Program-made: the position numbers and the translations under genes | Notes under the pieces: generated by a model | The model's input: the letters and a program-made list of their open reading frames with translations, nothing else | Database searches by the model: none | Told to the model about the DNA's origin: nothing | Shown: positions 29,131 through 38,887 of the stretch, piece by piece | How the letters are laid out: each line of letters begins with the position of its first letter | How positions within the stretch are numbered: position 1 is the first letter of the stretch | NCBI GenBank assembly: GCA_910575665.1 | Contig: CAJTFB010000022.1 | Coordinates: forward strand, 1 to 64,000 | Direction of reading: 5' to 3' | Origin: Eubacteriaceae bacterium | GTDB lineage: Bacteria; Bacillota; Clostridia; Lachnospirales; Lachnospiraceae | Length of the DNA stretch: 64,000 bases

Positions 29131-29147
29131 ATAATGATTGAACTAAG

Positions 29148-29195
29148 ACTCCATCGTATCATTTAGATATTTTCAATGATATGATGGAGTTTCAT
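29148..29195 (+). terminator. Terminator after GH95
   Basis: A 16-bp stem (29148-29163 with 29175-29190, one G:T pair) with a short loop is followed by TTCATTC. The T-run is weak. Confidence 0.7.
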
Positions 29196-29224
29196 TCAAG
29201 GTAGAAGATCCTTGATTTTCCTGA

Positions 29225-29253
29225 TTGAAATCTCTTTCCGTATGTGGTATCAT
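29225..29253 (+). promoter_or_regulatory. Promoter of glnS
   Basis: TTGAAA (29225-29230) and TATCAT (29248-29253) are separated by 17 bases. The leader before glnS is only about 30 bases, so there is no room for a T-box. Confidence 0.55.
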
Positions 29254-29289
29254 ATACAATATATGTGTATTAAGGAGGCTTTTTCAGCG

Positions 29290-30966
29290 ATGGCAGAACA
29301 GAAAGAAGAAGAGATTATTTCTAAAAATTTTATTGAACAAGAGATCGAAAAAGATCTAGAAGCAGGTGTTTACAAAGATATTATGACGAGATTCCCGCCG
29401 GAGCCAAATGGATACTTACATATTGGACATGCCAAATCCATAATTTTAAATCAGGGGCTGGCGAAGAAATACGGAGGAACATTTAATCTGAGGTTTGATG
29501 ATACAAATCCTCAGAAGGAAGAGGAAGAATTTGTACATTCGATTCTCGAAGACGTAAAGTGGATCTGCGGAGGAGAAACTCCCCCGGTATATTTTGCTTC
29601 GGATTATTTTGATAAAATGTTTGAGTGTGCCGTGAAGCTGATCAAGAAAGGGAAGGCATATGTGTGCGACCTGACGCCGGATCAAATCCGGGAATACCGT
29701 GGGACTCTGACAGAGCCAGGAAAGAACAGTCCCTATCGGGAGCGTACCGTAGAGGAAAATCTGGATCTGTTTATGAAGATGAAAAATGGAGAGTACAAGG
29801 ATGGAGAAAGAGTTCTTCGGGCGAAGATAGATATGTCATCACCAAATATGAATATGCGTGACCCGATCCTTTACCGGGTGGCTCATGTCAGCCATCACAA
29901 CACCGGAGATCAGTGGTGTATCTATCCGATGTATGATTTTGCACATCCCATCGAGGATGCAGTGGAGGGAATCAGCCATTCGATCTGTACGTTGGAATTT
30001 GAGGACCATAGATCGCTTTACGACTGGGTTGTGCGGGAATGTGAGTTTGAGGTACCGCCGAGACAGATTGAGTTTGCGAAGATGTATCTCACCAATGTGA
30101 TCACTGGGAAACGGTATATTAAAAAACTGGTGGAGGATGGGATTGTGGACGGATGGGATGATCCCCGTCTCGTATCCATAACAGCACTGCGGCGCCGTGG
30201 ATTTACAGCGTCTTCCATCCGTAAGTTTATGGAGCTTGCTGGGGTGTCCAAGAGCAACAGTTCCGTCGATTTTGCGATGCTTGAATACTGTATTCGTGAG
30301 GATCTGAAAATGACGCAGCCTCGAATGATGGCGATCCTTGATCCGGTGAAATTGGTGATCACCAATTATCCGGAAGGACAGGTAGAGTATCTGGAGGTTC
30401 CGAATAATCAGGAAAACCCAGAGATGGGAACGAGAAAGGTACCCTTTGCAAGAGAGCTTTATATCGAGAGGGAAGATTTTATGATCGAACCTCCGAGAAA
30501 GTATTTCCGGCTGTTTCCTGGGAATGAAGTCCGGCTGATGAGCGCTTATTTTGTAAAATGTGAGGATTATGTCACCGATGAGAATGGCAATGTGACCGAG
30601 GTGCACTGTACCTATGATCCGGAGACAAAGAGCGGCCTAGGCTTTACCGGAAGAAAGGTGAAGGGAACGATACACTGGGTTGCGGCCCCTACAGCTGGTA
30701 CAGCAGAGATACGTCTGTATGAAAATCTTGTGGATGAAGAAAAGGGTGTTTATAACGAAGATGGGTCGGTAAATATCAATCCTGATTCTTTAAAGATCTT
30801 AAAGGAATGTTATGTGGAGCCGGCGCTGTTGGATGTGGAGCCGGGAGATAAATTTCAATTTATGAGAAACGGCTATTTCAATGTGGATTCTAAGGACACA
30901 ACAACAGAACATAAAGTATTTAACCGTATTGTTTCGCTTAAGAGTTCTTATCGTCCTGGGAAATAG
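29290..30966 (+). CDS. glnS: Glutaminyl-tRNA synthetase
   Basis: GlnRS charges tRNA-Gln in the cytoplasm and is a class I synthetase. The 558 residues contain the HIGH motif in [14 protein letters not shown] near 40 and the family stretch [17 protein letters not shown]. The KMSKS loop position reads TGKRY rather than the common MSKRK, keeping the lysine. Two C-terminal beta-barrels bind the anticodon. Start 29290 follows AAGGAGG by 12 bases. An upstream frame extension of 26 residues looks spurious. Confidence 0.95.
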   Translation: MAEQKEEEIISKNFIEQEIEKDLEAGVYKDIMTRFPPEPNGYLHIGHAKSIILNQGLAKKYGGTFNLRFDDTNPQKEEEEFVHSILEDVKWICGGETPPVYFASDYFDKMFECAVKLIKKGKAYVCDLTPDQIREYRGTLTEPGKNSPYRERTVEENLDLFMKMKNGEYKDGERVLRAKIDMSSPNMNMRDPILYRVAHVSHHNTGDQWCIYPMYDFAHPIEDAVEGISHSICTLEFEDHRSLYDWVVRECEFEVPPRQIEFAKMYLTNVITGKRYIKKLVEDGIVDGWDDPRLVSITALRRRGFTASSIRKFMELAGVSKSNSSVDFAMLEYCIREDLKMTQPRMMAILDPVKLVITNYPEGQVEYLEVPNNQENPEMGTRKVPFARELYIEREDFMIEPPRKYFRLFPGNEVRLMSAYFVKCEDYVTDENGNVTEVHCTYDPETKSGLGFTGRKVKGTIHWVAAPTAGTAEIRLYENLVDEEKGVYNEDGSVNINPDSLKILKECYVEPALLDVEPGDKFQFMRNGYFNVDSKDTTTEHKVFNRIVSLKSSYRPGK

Positions 30967-31079
30967 TTTGACAGATAAGTAATGCGAATAAAACATGAAC
31001 TATGCAGATATTGTGACGGGGCGCTGCCTGCACAAACATTGCGTATATAAAAAATGCAGCGCAGAAATGAGGGTAATTA

Positions 31080-31922
31080 ATGAGTAATTTATTTGCTGGG
31101 CTGGAGAGTCTGGGACTGAATGTCAAAAAAGATATTGATGTATATGACGAGGATAAGAAGGAAACGAATAGTGGACAGGAAAATGAAAATAAACCGAAGG
31201 AGATGGCAGAAGAGGATCTGCTGTTTGAAAAATCCTATACCTGTCCGGTGTGTGATTCTGAATTCAAGAGTAAGATGGTGCGTACAGGAAAGGCAAAGCT
31301 GGTGTCAGCGGATACGGATCTGCGTCCAAAGTATCAGGGAATCGATCCCTTGAAGTACGATGCGATCCTGTGCCCTAAATGCGGGTATGCTTCTCTGAAC
31401 CGATATTTTAACTTTGTGATGTCTTCCCAGTCAAAGTTGATCAAGGAACAGATTTCACAGAATTTCAAATATGAATCAGAGGAAGATAAGGTCTACTCCT
31501 ATGATGAGGCGATCATGAGATATAAAATGGCGCTCTTGAACACGGTAGTAAAGAAAGGTAAGACCAGTGAGCGCGCATATACCTGCCTGAAGCTGGCATG
31601 GCTGTTCCGTGGCAAGAGGGAAGAGGCGTTGAGAAATGGTGCGTCAAAAGAGGATGTGGCAGAGGATTTAAAAGAAGAGATCCAGTTTTTGGAGAGCGCT
31701 CATGAGGGATTTGAGGCAGCATTTTCCAAAGAAGCCTTTCCGATGTGTGGCATGGACCAGTATACGGTGATGTATATGGTAGCAGAGCTTGCCAGACGTA
31801 TCGGTAACAATGAAGAGGCAAAGCGCTGGGTGTCCAAAGTTTTGGTGGCAAGAGATGCCAACAAGCGGATCAAAGATAAGGCGCTTGCCCTGAAGGAACT
31901 GCTTCAGGACGCAGATGAATAA
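31080..31922 (+). CDS. DUF2225 zinc-ribbon protein
   Basis: The 280 residues contain two CxxC pairs (YTCPVCDSEF near 57 and ILCPKCGYASLNRYF near 100), probably a zinc ribbon, followed by a helical, TPR-like C-terminal half. This matches DUF2225, common in Firmicutes and without known function. It follows glnS by 113 bases and is 23 bases before a membrane exporter-like gene, with which it may be cotranscribed. Confidence 0.75.
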   Translation: MSNLFAGLESLGLNVKKDIDVYDEDKKETNSGQENENKPKEMAEEDLLFEKSYTCPVCDSEFKSKMVRTGKAKLVSADTDLRPKYQGIDPLKYDAILCPKCGYASLNRYFNFVMSSQSKLIKEQISQNFKYESEEDKVYSYDEAIMRYKMALLNTVVKKGKTSERAYTCLKLAWLFRGKREEALRNGASKEDVAEDLKEEIQFLESAHEGFEAAFSKEAFPMCGMDQYTVMYMVAELARRIGNNEEAKRWVSKVLVARDANKRIKDKALALKELLQDADE

Positions 31923-31945
31923 TGAATGGATGGAGAGTTTAGAAC

Positions 31946-32818
31946 ATGTCGATGGATATGCTGATGGATATTTTACTGGATGGATTGCTGGACAGTCTCA
32001 AACTGGTACCCTTTTTATTTCTGACATATCTCACCATGGAATATCTGGAGCATAAGACCAGCACCAAGACTCGTGCCGTCGTTCGGAGGGCGGGAAAACT
32101 GGGACCGCTGGCGGGCAGTATTGCGGGGGTTTTTCCTCAGTGTGGATTTTCGGCAGCAGCTTCTAATCTGTATGCTGGCGGTGTGATCACCACGGGAACG
32201 CTGATCGCGGTCTTTTTGTCCACCTCGGATGAGATGCTTCCGATCTTTATCTCTGAGTCGGTGTCTGTCCGGGCGATCGCGGTTGTTCTCGGAATCAAGC
32301 TGGTGCTGGGGATGATCACTGGTTTTCTTGTAGATTTTATATTTCGTTTCCGTCCGTCTCCTATCCGGTATAAGGAGATCCATAGTATGTGCGAGAGTGA
32401 ACACTGTGGATGTGAGGAGGGGATCTTCCCCTCAGCACTGAAGCATACAGTGAAGATCTTTCTTTTTGTATTTTTGTGCTCTATTGTATTGGGATTCCTA
32501 ATTGAGCTGGGAGGAAAATCCCATCTGGCACAGTTTTTGTCAGGCTATCCGGTTCTAGGACCTCTCCTTGCCGGTATCGTAGGATTGATCCCGAACTGTG
32601 CTTCATCGGTAGTGATCACGCAGCTATTTCTTGGAGGTTTGATCAGCTTTGGTACGATGATGTCAGGACTATTGGTGGGGGCCGGCGTCGGGTTGCTCAT
32701 TTTATTCCGGACAAATAAAAGATGGAAAGAAAACCTTTCCATCCTATGCATATTGTATGTGTCCGGTGTGGTCTGGGGGACAGTGCTGGATATTATATGG
32801 AAACTTTATTTGTCATAG
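31946..32818 (+). CDS. Putative heavy-metal/arsenic-type exporter
   Basis: The 290 residues form about eight membrane helices in two similar halves: FPQCGFSAAASNLYAGGVITTGTL...TSDE and IPNCASSVVITQLFLGGLISFG. The conserved cysteines sit at the start of each half. A cytoplasmic loop holds CESEHCGCEEG, a likely metal-binding patch. This fits the family annotated as putative manganese/arsenic efflux (ArsP_2-like). The substrate is not known. The gene overlaps the convergent next gene by 13 bases. Confidence 0.7.
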   Translation: MSMDMLMDILLDGLLDSLKLVPFLFLTYLTMEYLEHKTSTKTRAVVRRAGKLGPLAGSIAGVFPQCGFSAAASNLYAGGVITTGTLIAVFLSTSDEMLPIFISESVSVRAIAVVLGIKLVLGMITGFLVDFIFRFRPSPIRYKEIHSMCESEHCGCEEGIFPSALKHTVKIFLFVFLCSIVLGFLIELGGKSHLAQFLSGYPVLGPLLAGIVGLIPNCASSVVITQLFLGGLISFGTMMSGLLVGAGVGLLILFRTNKRWKENLSILCILYVSGVVWGTVLDIIWKLYLS

Positions 32819-33546
32819 CCAGGCGTGGCATCGCCGTGATAGATGCCATTACATTTGACCATGGCGCGGGGCAGAGCGTCCTTTGATGTCTTCCAGGGGG
32901 CATCTACATTCCGGTAATCAAATTTATCGATAAACCAGGAGACCTCTTCCTCCATTCTTTTCAGGTTGGTAAGGAAGACTTGGTCAAGATCCTTTGTAAA
33001 AGTGTCCAGAGTGTTTCCGTGGAGATGTTTCGGAGCTGTCTCGTACAGCATTCCGTAGTGCTCCAGACAGAAACCTCTGGATTTTTTGAATTTTCCCTGA
33101 AATGCCAGATCATTTTCATATAGATAGAAAATCGTAGCGATATAGCGTTCGTAGGTGTGACGAATCCGGTCGCAGATATAACAGGAGCGATGGACCATTT
33201 CTGTATAGTTGTAAACAGGTGTTTCTTCTTTTTTTGAAAAAAGTCCGCCAGTACTTTTTCTTCCCTTCTTCTGTAATAACTCAATGTTTTCTATCATATT
33301 CTTCAAATGAGTGTCGAGGATCAGAGCCAGCCCCAGGCGATTTTCAAAGTCATACATCATCTGCATATGATGGGCACAGAAGCCGATCTTATCAGTGGTG
33401 AGACGGATATCATCCTCCATATAGCTGGGCCCCATGGCGAAGGCGACACCATCGTCATCCAGAGATTTTTTTATGGCACATATGGAACATTCACAGTCCT
33501 TATCAAAAATATCATTTACTGGAATGGTATAAAGCTGTTCTTTCAT
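32806..33546 (-). CDS. DUF6062-like cysteine-rich protein
   Basis: The 246 residues hold repeated Cys/His pairs: CECSICAIKK near 18, GFCAHHMQMM near 55, CYICDRIRHTYERY near 125 and GFCLEHYGML near 160. Together these suggest two metal sites of CxxC plus CxxH type. It resembles DUF6062 of Lachnospiraceae, of unknown function. It is transcribed toward the exporter gene and ends inside it, so the pair can form overlapping antisense transcripts. Confidence 0.6.
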   Translation of the reverse strand: MKEQLYTIPVNDIFDKDCECSICAIKKSLDDDGVAFAMGPSYMEDDIRLTTDKIGFCAHHMQMMYDFENRLGLALILDTHLKNMIENIELLQKKGRKSTGGLFSKKEETPVYNYTEMVHRSCYICDRIRHTYERYIATIFYLYENDLAFQGKFKKSRGFCLEHYGMLYETAPKHLHGNTLDTFTKDLDQVFLTNLKRMEEEVSWFIDKFDYRNVDAPWKTSKDALPRAMVKCNGIYHGDATPGYDK

Positions 33547-33689
33547 AACGACCTCTTTTCTGTAATATTTAATCTATGGTTCATTATAACATAATTTATG
33601 AAAAAAAGCAAAAAAGTGAGAAAACAAGAGAAAAATAAAGATATTATTATATAAACAGGAAAATAGTAAAAAATACCAGGCACTTCGAT

Positions 33690-33718
33690 TTGCAAAACAA
33701 AGGATAAGTGACTATTAT
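33690..33718 (+). promoter_or_regulatory. Promoter of groESL
   Basis: TTGCAA (33690-33695) and TATTAT (33713-33718) with 17-base spacing lie directly upstream of the CIRCE element, the usual arrangement for HrcA-controlled chaperone operons. Confidence 0.7.
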
Positions 33719-33729
33719 TAGATTAATCG

Positions 33730-33756
33730 CTAGCACTCAACCAGAGAGAGTGCTAA
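33730..33756 (+). promoter_or_regulatory. CIRCE operator (HrcA site)
   Basis: TAGCACTC-N9-GAGTGCTAA matches the CIRCE inverted repeat, with only the first base of the left arm (C for T) off consensus. HrcA binds CIRCE and represses groESL until heat stress. It lies 12 bases after the -10 box and 34 bases before groES. Confidence 0.95.
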
Positions 33757-33789
33757 CAAAAATGAATAGAATGATTGGAGGAAATAGAA

Positions 33790-34077
33790 ATGAAATTAAT
33801 ACCTTTAGGTGACAGAGTTGTATTACAGCAGTTAGATGCAGAAGAGACGACGAAATCTGGTATTGTACTTCCGGGCCAGGCACAGGAAAAACCACAGCAG
33901 GCAGAAGTAATCGCGGTTGGTCCTGGCGGTATGGTAGATGGAAAAGAAGTAAAAATGGAAGTTAAGGTCGGAGATAAAGTTATTTACTCAAAATATGCGG
34001 GAACCGATGTGAAATTGGAAGACCAGGAATATGTAGTTGTACGCCAGAATGATATCGTGGCAGTAGTAGAGGAGTAA
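33790..34077 (+). CDS. groES: Co-chaperonin GroES
   Basis: GroES is the 10-kDa lid of the GroEL folding chamber. The 95 residues begin MKLIPLGDRVVLQQ and include the mobile loop ETTKSGIVLPGQAQEKP. Start 33790 follows GGAGGAAATAGAA. A TTG five codons upstream lies in the ribosome site and is not used. It is cotranscribed with groEL. Confidence 0.97.
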   Translation: MKLIPLGDRVVLQQLDAEETTKSGIVLPGQAQEKPQQAEVIAVGPGGMVDGKEVKMEVKVGDKVIYSKYAGTDVKLEDQEYVVVRQNDIVAVVEE

Positions 34078-34105
34078 ACAGAACATTTTCAATGAAATAA
34101 ATTAG

Positions 34106-35746
<1,641 letters not shown>

Positions 35747-35749
<3 letters not shown>

Positions 35750-35813
35750 GCCACCCGCAAGGAAACCAAGCGCCTGCCCTTTGGGCAGGCATTTGGTTTC
35801 ACCGGGTGGCTTA
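35747..35813 (+). terminator. Triple nested hairpin after groEL
   Basis: Three nested perfect stems start inside the groEL stop codon: TAAGCCACCCG with CGGGTGGCTTA (35747-35757, 35803-35813), GAAACCAA with TTGGTTTC, and GCCTGCCC with GGGCAGGC. There is no run of T after it, so it may stabilise the 3' end of the mRNA as much as terminate it. Confidence 0.65.
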
Positions 35814-36014
35814 GCGAAACGTGCAAAAGCGCGATAGCGCGGACTGCACGAAGTGCAGGGCACGTAGAGCTAAGAGGAAGGCGAAACGTGAGGGAGCGCG
35901 ATAGCGCGGACTGCACGAAGTGCAGGGCAGGTAGAGCTAAGAGGAAGGCGAAACGTGAGGGAGCGCGATAGCGCGGACTGCACGAAGTGCAGGGCAGGTA
36001 GAGCTAAGAGGAAG
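35814..36014 (+). repeat. Three tandem 67-bp hairpin repeats
   Basis: Units begin at 35814, 35881 and 35948. Each has the two stems GCGC-GATA-GCGC and CTGCAC-GAA-GTGCAG and ends in TAGAGCTAAGAGGAAG. Copies two and three are almost identical, while copy one differs at about six positions. They are joined without spacers and contain no gene. The GAA-loop stem recalls the unrelated 98-bp array at 19257. Confidence 0.85.
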
Positions 36015-36058
36015 GCGCGGGTTTTACGAAGTGCAAATTACGAATAAGGAGAAGTTAC

Positions 36059-36565
36059 ATGGAACAATTATATGCAGAATCCAGCGTAAAGCAGAAGACA
36101 ACCGGAAAAGTAATCTTTCTGAAAACCGTATTAATCATTGGTGTGATTCTTTTATTTGCCATTGGATTTCTGAGTGGGATCACTCTTCTCACATTGCTGT
36201 CTATTGCAGCCATTATCGGGCTAATCTGGTATTGGCCGAGATTTAAAGTGGAATGGGAATATGTATTCTGTGATGGACAGTTGGATTTTGACCAAATCCT
36301 GGGAGGAGAGAAAAGAAAAACCAAGCTGAGAATAGAGCTGGAGGATGCGGATGTGATTGTCCCAATGGATTCTCATCGTATGGACGGTTACAGGCATTTA
36401 TCGGTGATGGATTATTCCTCTCTCCGTCCAGAGGTGGTAAAGTATGGGATTGTAATTCGGCTCGAAGGAAAGGAAGACAAGACGGTGCTGGTCTTTGAAC
36501 CGGGAAAAAAGATGCTGGATATGATTCAAACAAAATTTCCAGGGAAGACAGAAATTGCAAAATAA
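36059..36565 (+). CDS. Small two-helix membrane protein (DUF6106-like)
   Basis: The 168 residues have two adjacent membrane helices (about 20-60: VLIIGVILLFAIGFLSG, TLLTLLSIAAIIGLIWYW) and a soluble C-terminal domain of beta character (WEYVFCDGQLDFDQILGG...). It resembles DUF6106 proteins of Lachnospiraceae, without known function. AAGGAG is 7 bases before the ATG. It stands alone between the tandem repeats and a terminator. Confidence 0.6.
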   Translation: MEQLYAESSVKQKTTGKVIFLKTVLIIGVILLFAIGFLSGITLLTLLSIAAIIGLIWYWPRFKVEWEYVFCDGQLDFDQILGGEKRKTKLRIELEDADVIVPMDSHRMDGYRHLSVMDYSSLRPEVVKYGIVIRLEGKEDKTVLVFEPGKKMLDMIQTKFPGKTEIAK

Positions 36566-36579
36566 AACAGAGAAATTCA

Positions 36580-36620
36580 GAGCCATTGTGAGAGTAAGAG
36601 CTTGTAATGGTTCTTTTTTT
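36580..36620 (+). terminator. Terminator after DUF6106-like gene
   Basis: GAGCCATT (36580-36587) pairs with AATGGTTC (36606-36613) including one G:T, followed by seven T. Confidence 0.75.
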
Positions 36621-36736
36621 GGTCTAAAGATTAGGCGACACTAGCCACTTGACAGCGCCTATTTGCGCCACCAGGCAAAATTGAAATAAAAAACAAAAAA
36701 ATTTTGACATATTTTTACCCATTTTTTACCATGAAA

Positions 36737-36764
36737 TGGACAAGATATGGGTATACTATATACT
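36737..36764 (+). promoter_or_regulatory. Promoter of the sulfotransferase operon
   Basis: TGGACA (36737-36742) and TATACT (36759-36764) are spaced by 16 bases. A better -35 (TTGACA near 36703) lacks a matching -10. The leader to the gene start is about 100 bases. Confidence 0.45.
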
Positions 36765-36869
36765 GCATATGGTATGAGGGTAAAATTTAGGCCAAAAGAT
36801 GTATAATATGGAAAAACAATGATTCGTGTCGCATGTTTCAGCGATGGACGTATCAGAACGGAGGTTGAT

Positions 36870-38870
36870 ATGGGGATCATGAAATTTATGCCGCCTGCAC
36901 TTCGAGTAGAGTATATGGCAAAACGAGGAATCCCATTTACGAAGGGTTACGATGTTAAATTTGATAAAGACTATGATACAAAATCAAAGGATTATATTCG
37001 TTATCAGTCTGTGAAAAAAAATAAGTTTTGTATTGAGACCGATATAGAACAAGAAAAGGGAATGGCTGTCCGGACGCAGGAGAGAGAGCAGGAGCTGATC
37101 GAGACATTTAAAAAGGAGCGATTTTCCTTTGAAGAACCAGGTATTTTTCTGAATCCATACGGGCTTACGCCTCTTTGCGCGTATCTATTCTTTTATACAG
37201 AGGAAGAGTGCAGCGTTCGCTTTTGTGTGGAGGGAAAAACCAAGGAGGCTTGCATCACAGATCATGCTAAGGGACTTTGCAAGTGGCATCGGGTACCTGT
37301 TTACGGTTTGTATCCCGACATGGAAAATACGGTGTTTCTGGAGCTGATTAATAAAGATGATCAGGTGGTGGGAAAGAATAGAATTCACATCCAAACAAAA
37401 CCGCTTCCAAAGTCTATGCAGGATCCAGTGCAGGTGGAAAAACGGACTGAAACTTCAGCGATGAAGCTGATTTTTGTAGCGGGAAAAAGTACAGTGTATC
37501 CTTTTGCTTTTGATGAATATGGTGATGTGCGCTATATCATGACCTTTAGGCCGAGGGGCTATGGCTATTTTCCGCTGGCGAACGGAAGATTTATCGTTAT
37601 GGAGCGGCAGGCGCTGGTTCCCACCTATATGATCCCTCACTCCACACAGATGTATGAGATGGACTGGCTGGGCAGGGTTTATCGGACATATTACGTTCCT
37701 AATGGAATTCACCATGATGTATGTGAAATGACGCCGGGGGGCAATCTTTTGGTGGTAAGTAATTCCCAGTGCGGACATGTGGAGGATTGTATTGCAGAAG
37801 TAAACCGCCAGAATGGAAGAATAGAAAAGTTTTTGGATCTTCGGGAAGTTTTGAAGACCGCTTACCGCGACCGGACGAACTGGATTCATATCAATTCGCT
37901 GGAGTATGATCCGAAGACAGGACATGTTGTTTTTTCGGCGAGAAACCTTCATAGTATTTTGTGTATCGACTGGAAGACGGATAAACTGCAGTGGATTCTT
38001 GGGGAGACGAATTTCTGGAATAAAACACCCTGGGCCTACAAGCAGCTCAAGACACCTAAGGGGATGCCCTGGCATTTCCAGCAGCATTCGGTGAAACGGA
38101 TCCACGGAGATCTGGACGGGAACCCGGATACGTTCCATCTCATTCTCTTTGATAACCACTGGAATTTGAGACGGAAAATTCCAGCGTATGACCAGGACGA
38201 AAAGTCTTATGTCACCATATATACCATCGATGAGAAAAGAGAAACGGCGAAAATCGAAAAACGATTTGGCGGGATCAAATCCAAGATCACTTCTAATGGT
38301 ATTCTTAAACTGGAAGAGAGGCGGCTCTTTTACATGGGAGGCTTTCTGGCGTATCCAGAAGAAAATGAGGGATGGTGCGGCAGGATCAGTGAGTTTGATT
38401 ATGATACGGAAAAGGAACTAAACCGATACCGGCTCCGCTATTATTTTTTCCGTGCTTTTGAAATGAAGCCGAATATGGCGGATCTGGCATCGGCGATGGA
38501 TCTGTATGAGGAGCCCTGTGTCGGTTATCTCCAGCCTTTTGAAGTGATGGAAGAGGAGATGACGATTCCGGAGAAAATGGTAGAGGAGGCTCCGCTGGTA
38601 TGCCAGGAAGAGCGGGTGCGGCTTCAGATCGAGGATGGAAATCTCTGGGTTAAGTCGAGAGATCATCTGGTGAGCCGAGTATTCATGCTTGGGGACAAAA
38701 AAAATTATGTAAAAGATTTCCGGGAACCAGAGCAGGAACAGGATTTGGCTGCCGAGATGGAATATTTTCTTTCGATACCACTTTACAGTTTGTCTGAGGG
38801 AGAGTATACTATAGCAGTGGAGTTTAAAGGCGAACTCTATAATACGGGAAAAAAGATCAAAATTAACTAA
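36870..38870 (+). CDS. Aryl-sulfate sulfotransferase (PAPS-independent)
   Basis: The family moves sulfate directly from a phenolic sulfate ester to another phenol by a histidine-bound intermediate. The 666 residues show an N-terminal beta domain and a six-bladed propeller with the expected histidine motifs: NGIHHDVCEM, NWIHINSLEYDPKTG followed by SARNLHS, and WHFQQHSVKRIHGD. Start 36870 follows GGAGG by 5 bases. I see no signal peptide, unlike the periplasmic enzymes of Gram-negatives. It is 17 bases before a secreted beta-helix gene. Confidence 0.85.
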   Translation: MGIMKFMPPALRVEYMAKRGIPFTKGYDVKFDKDYDTKSKDYIRYQSVKKNKFCIETDIEQEKGMAVRTQEREQELIETFKKERFSFEEPGIFLNPYGLTPLCAYLFFYTEEECSVRFCVEGKTKEACITDHAKGLCKWHRVPVYGLYPDMENTVFLELINKDDQVVGKNRIHIQTKPLPKSMQDPVQVEKRTETSAMKLIFVAGKSTVYPFAFDEYGDVRYIMTFRPRGYGYFPLANGRFIVMERQALVPTYMIPHSTQMYEMDWLGRVYRTYYVPNGIHHDVCEMTPGGNLLVVSNSQCGHVEDCIAEVNRQNGRIEKFLDLREVLKTAYRDRTNWIHINSLEYDPKTGHVVFSARNLHSILCIDWKTDKLQWILGETNFWNKTPWAYKQLKTPKGMPWHFQQHSVKRIHGDLDGNPDTFHLILFDNHWNLRRKIPAYDQDEKSYVTIYTIDEKRETAKIEKRFGGIKSKITSNGILKLEERRLFYMGGFLAYPEENEGWCGRISEFDYDTEKELNRYRLRYYFFRAFEMKPNMADLASAMDLYEEPCVGYLQPFEVMEEEMTIPEKMVEEAPLVCQEERVRLQIEDGNLWVKSRDHLVSRVFMLGDKKNYVKDFREPEQEQDLAAEMEYFLSIPLYSLSEGEYTIAVEFKGELYNTGKKIKIN

Positions 38871-38887
38871 CGCGAGGAGAGTATAGG

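Noticed and set aside
29131-29289. T-box leader for glnS (also considered for thrC and lysS)
   Set aside because: The leaders are too short after the promoters and there is no T-box sequence or antiterminator.
29290-30966. Inactive GlnRS because of the altered KMSKS loop
   Set aside because: The essential lysine is kept in TGKRY, the rest of the protein is complete, and this variant fits what I recall of related Clostridia.
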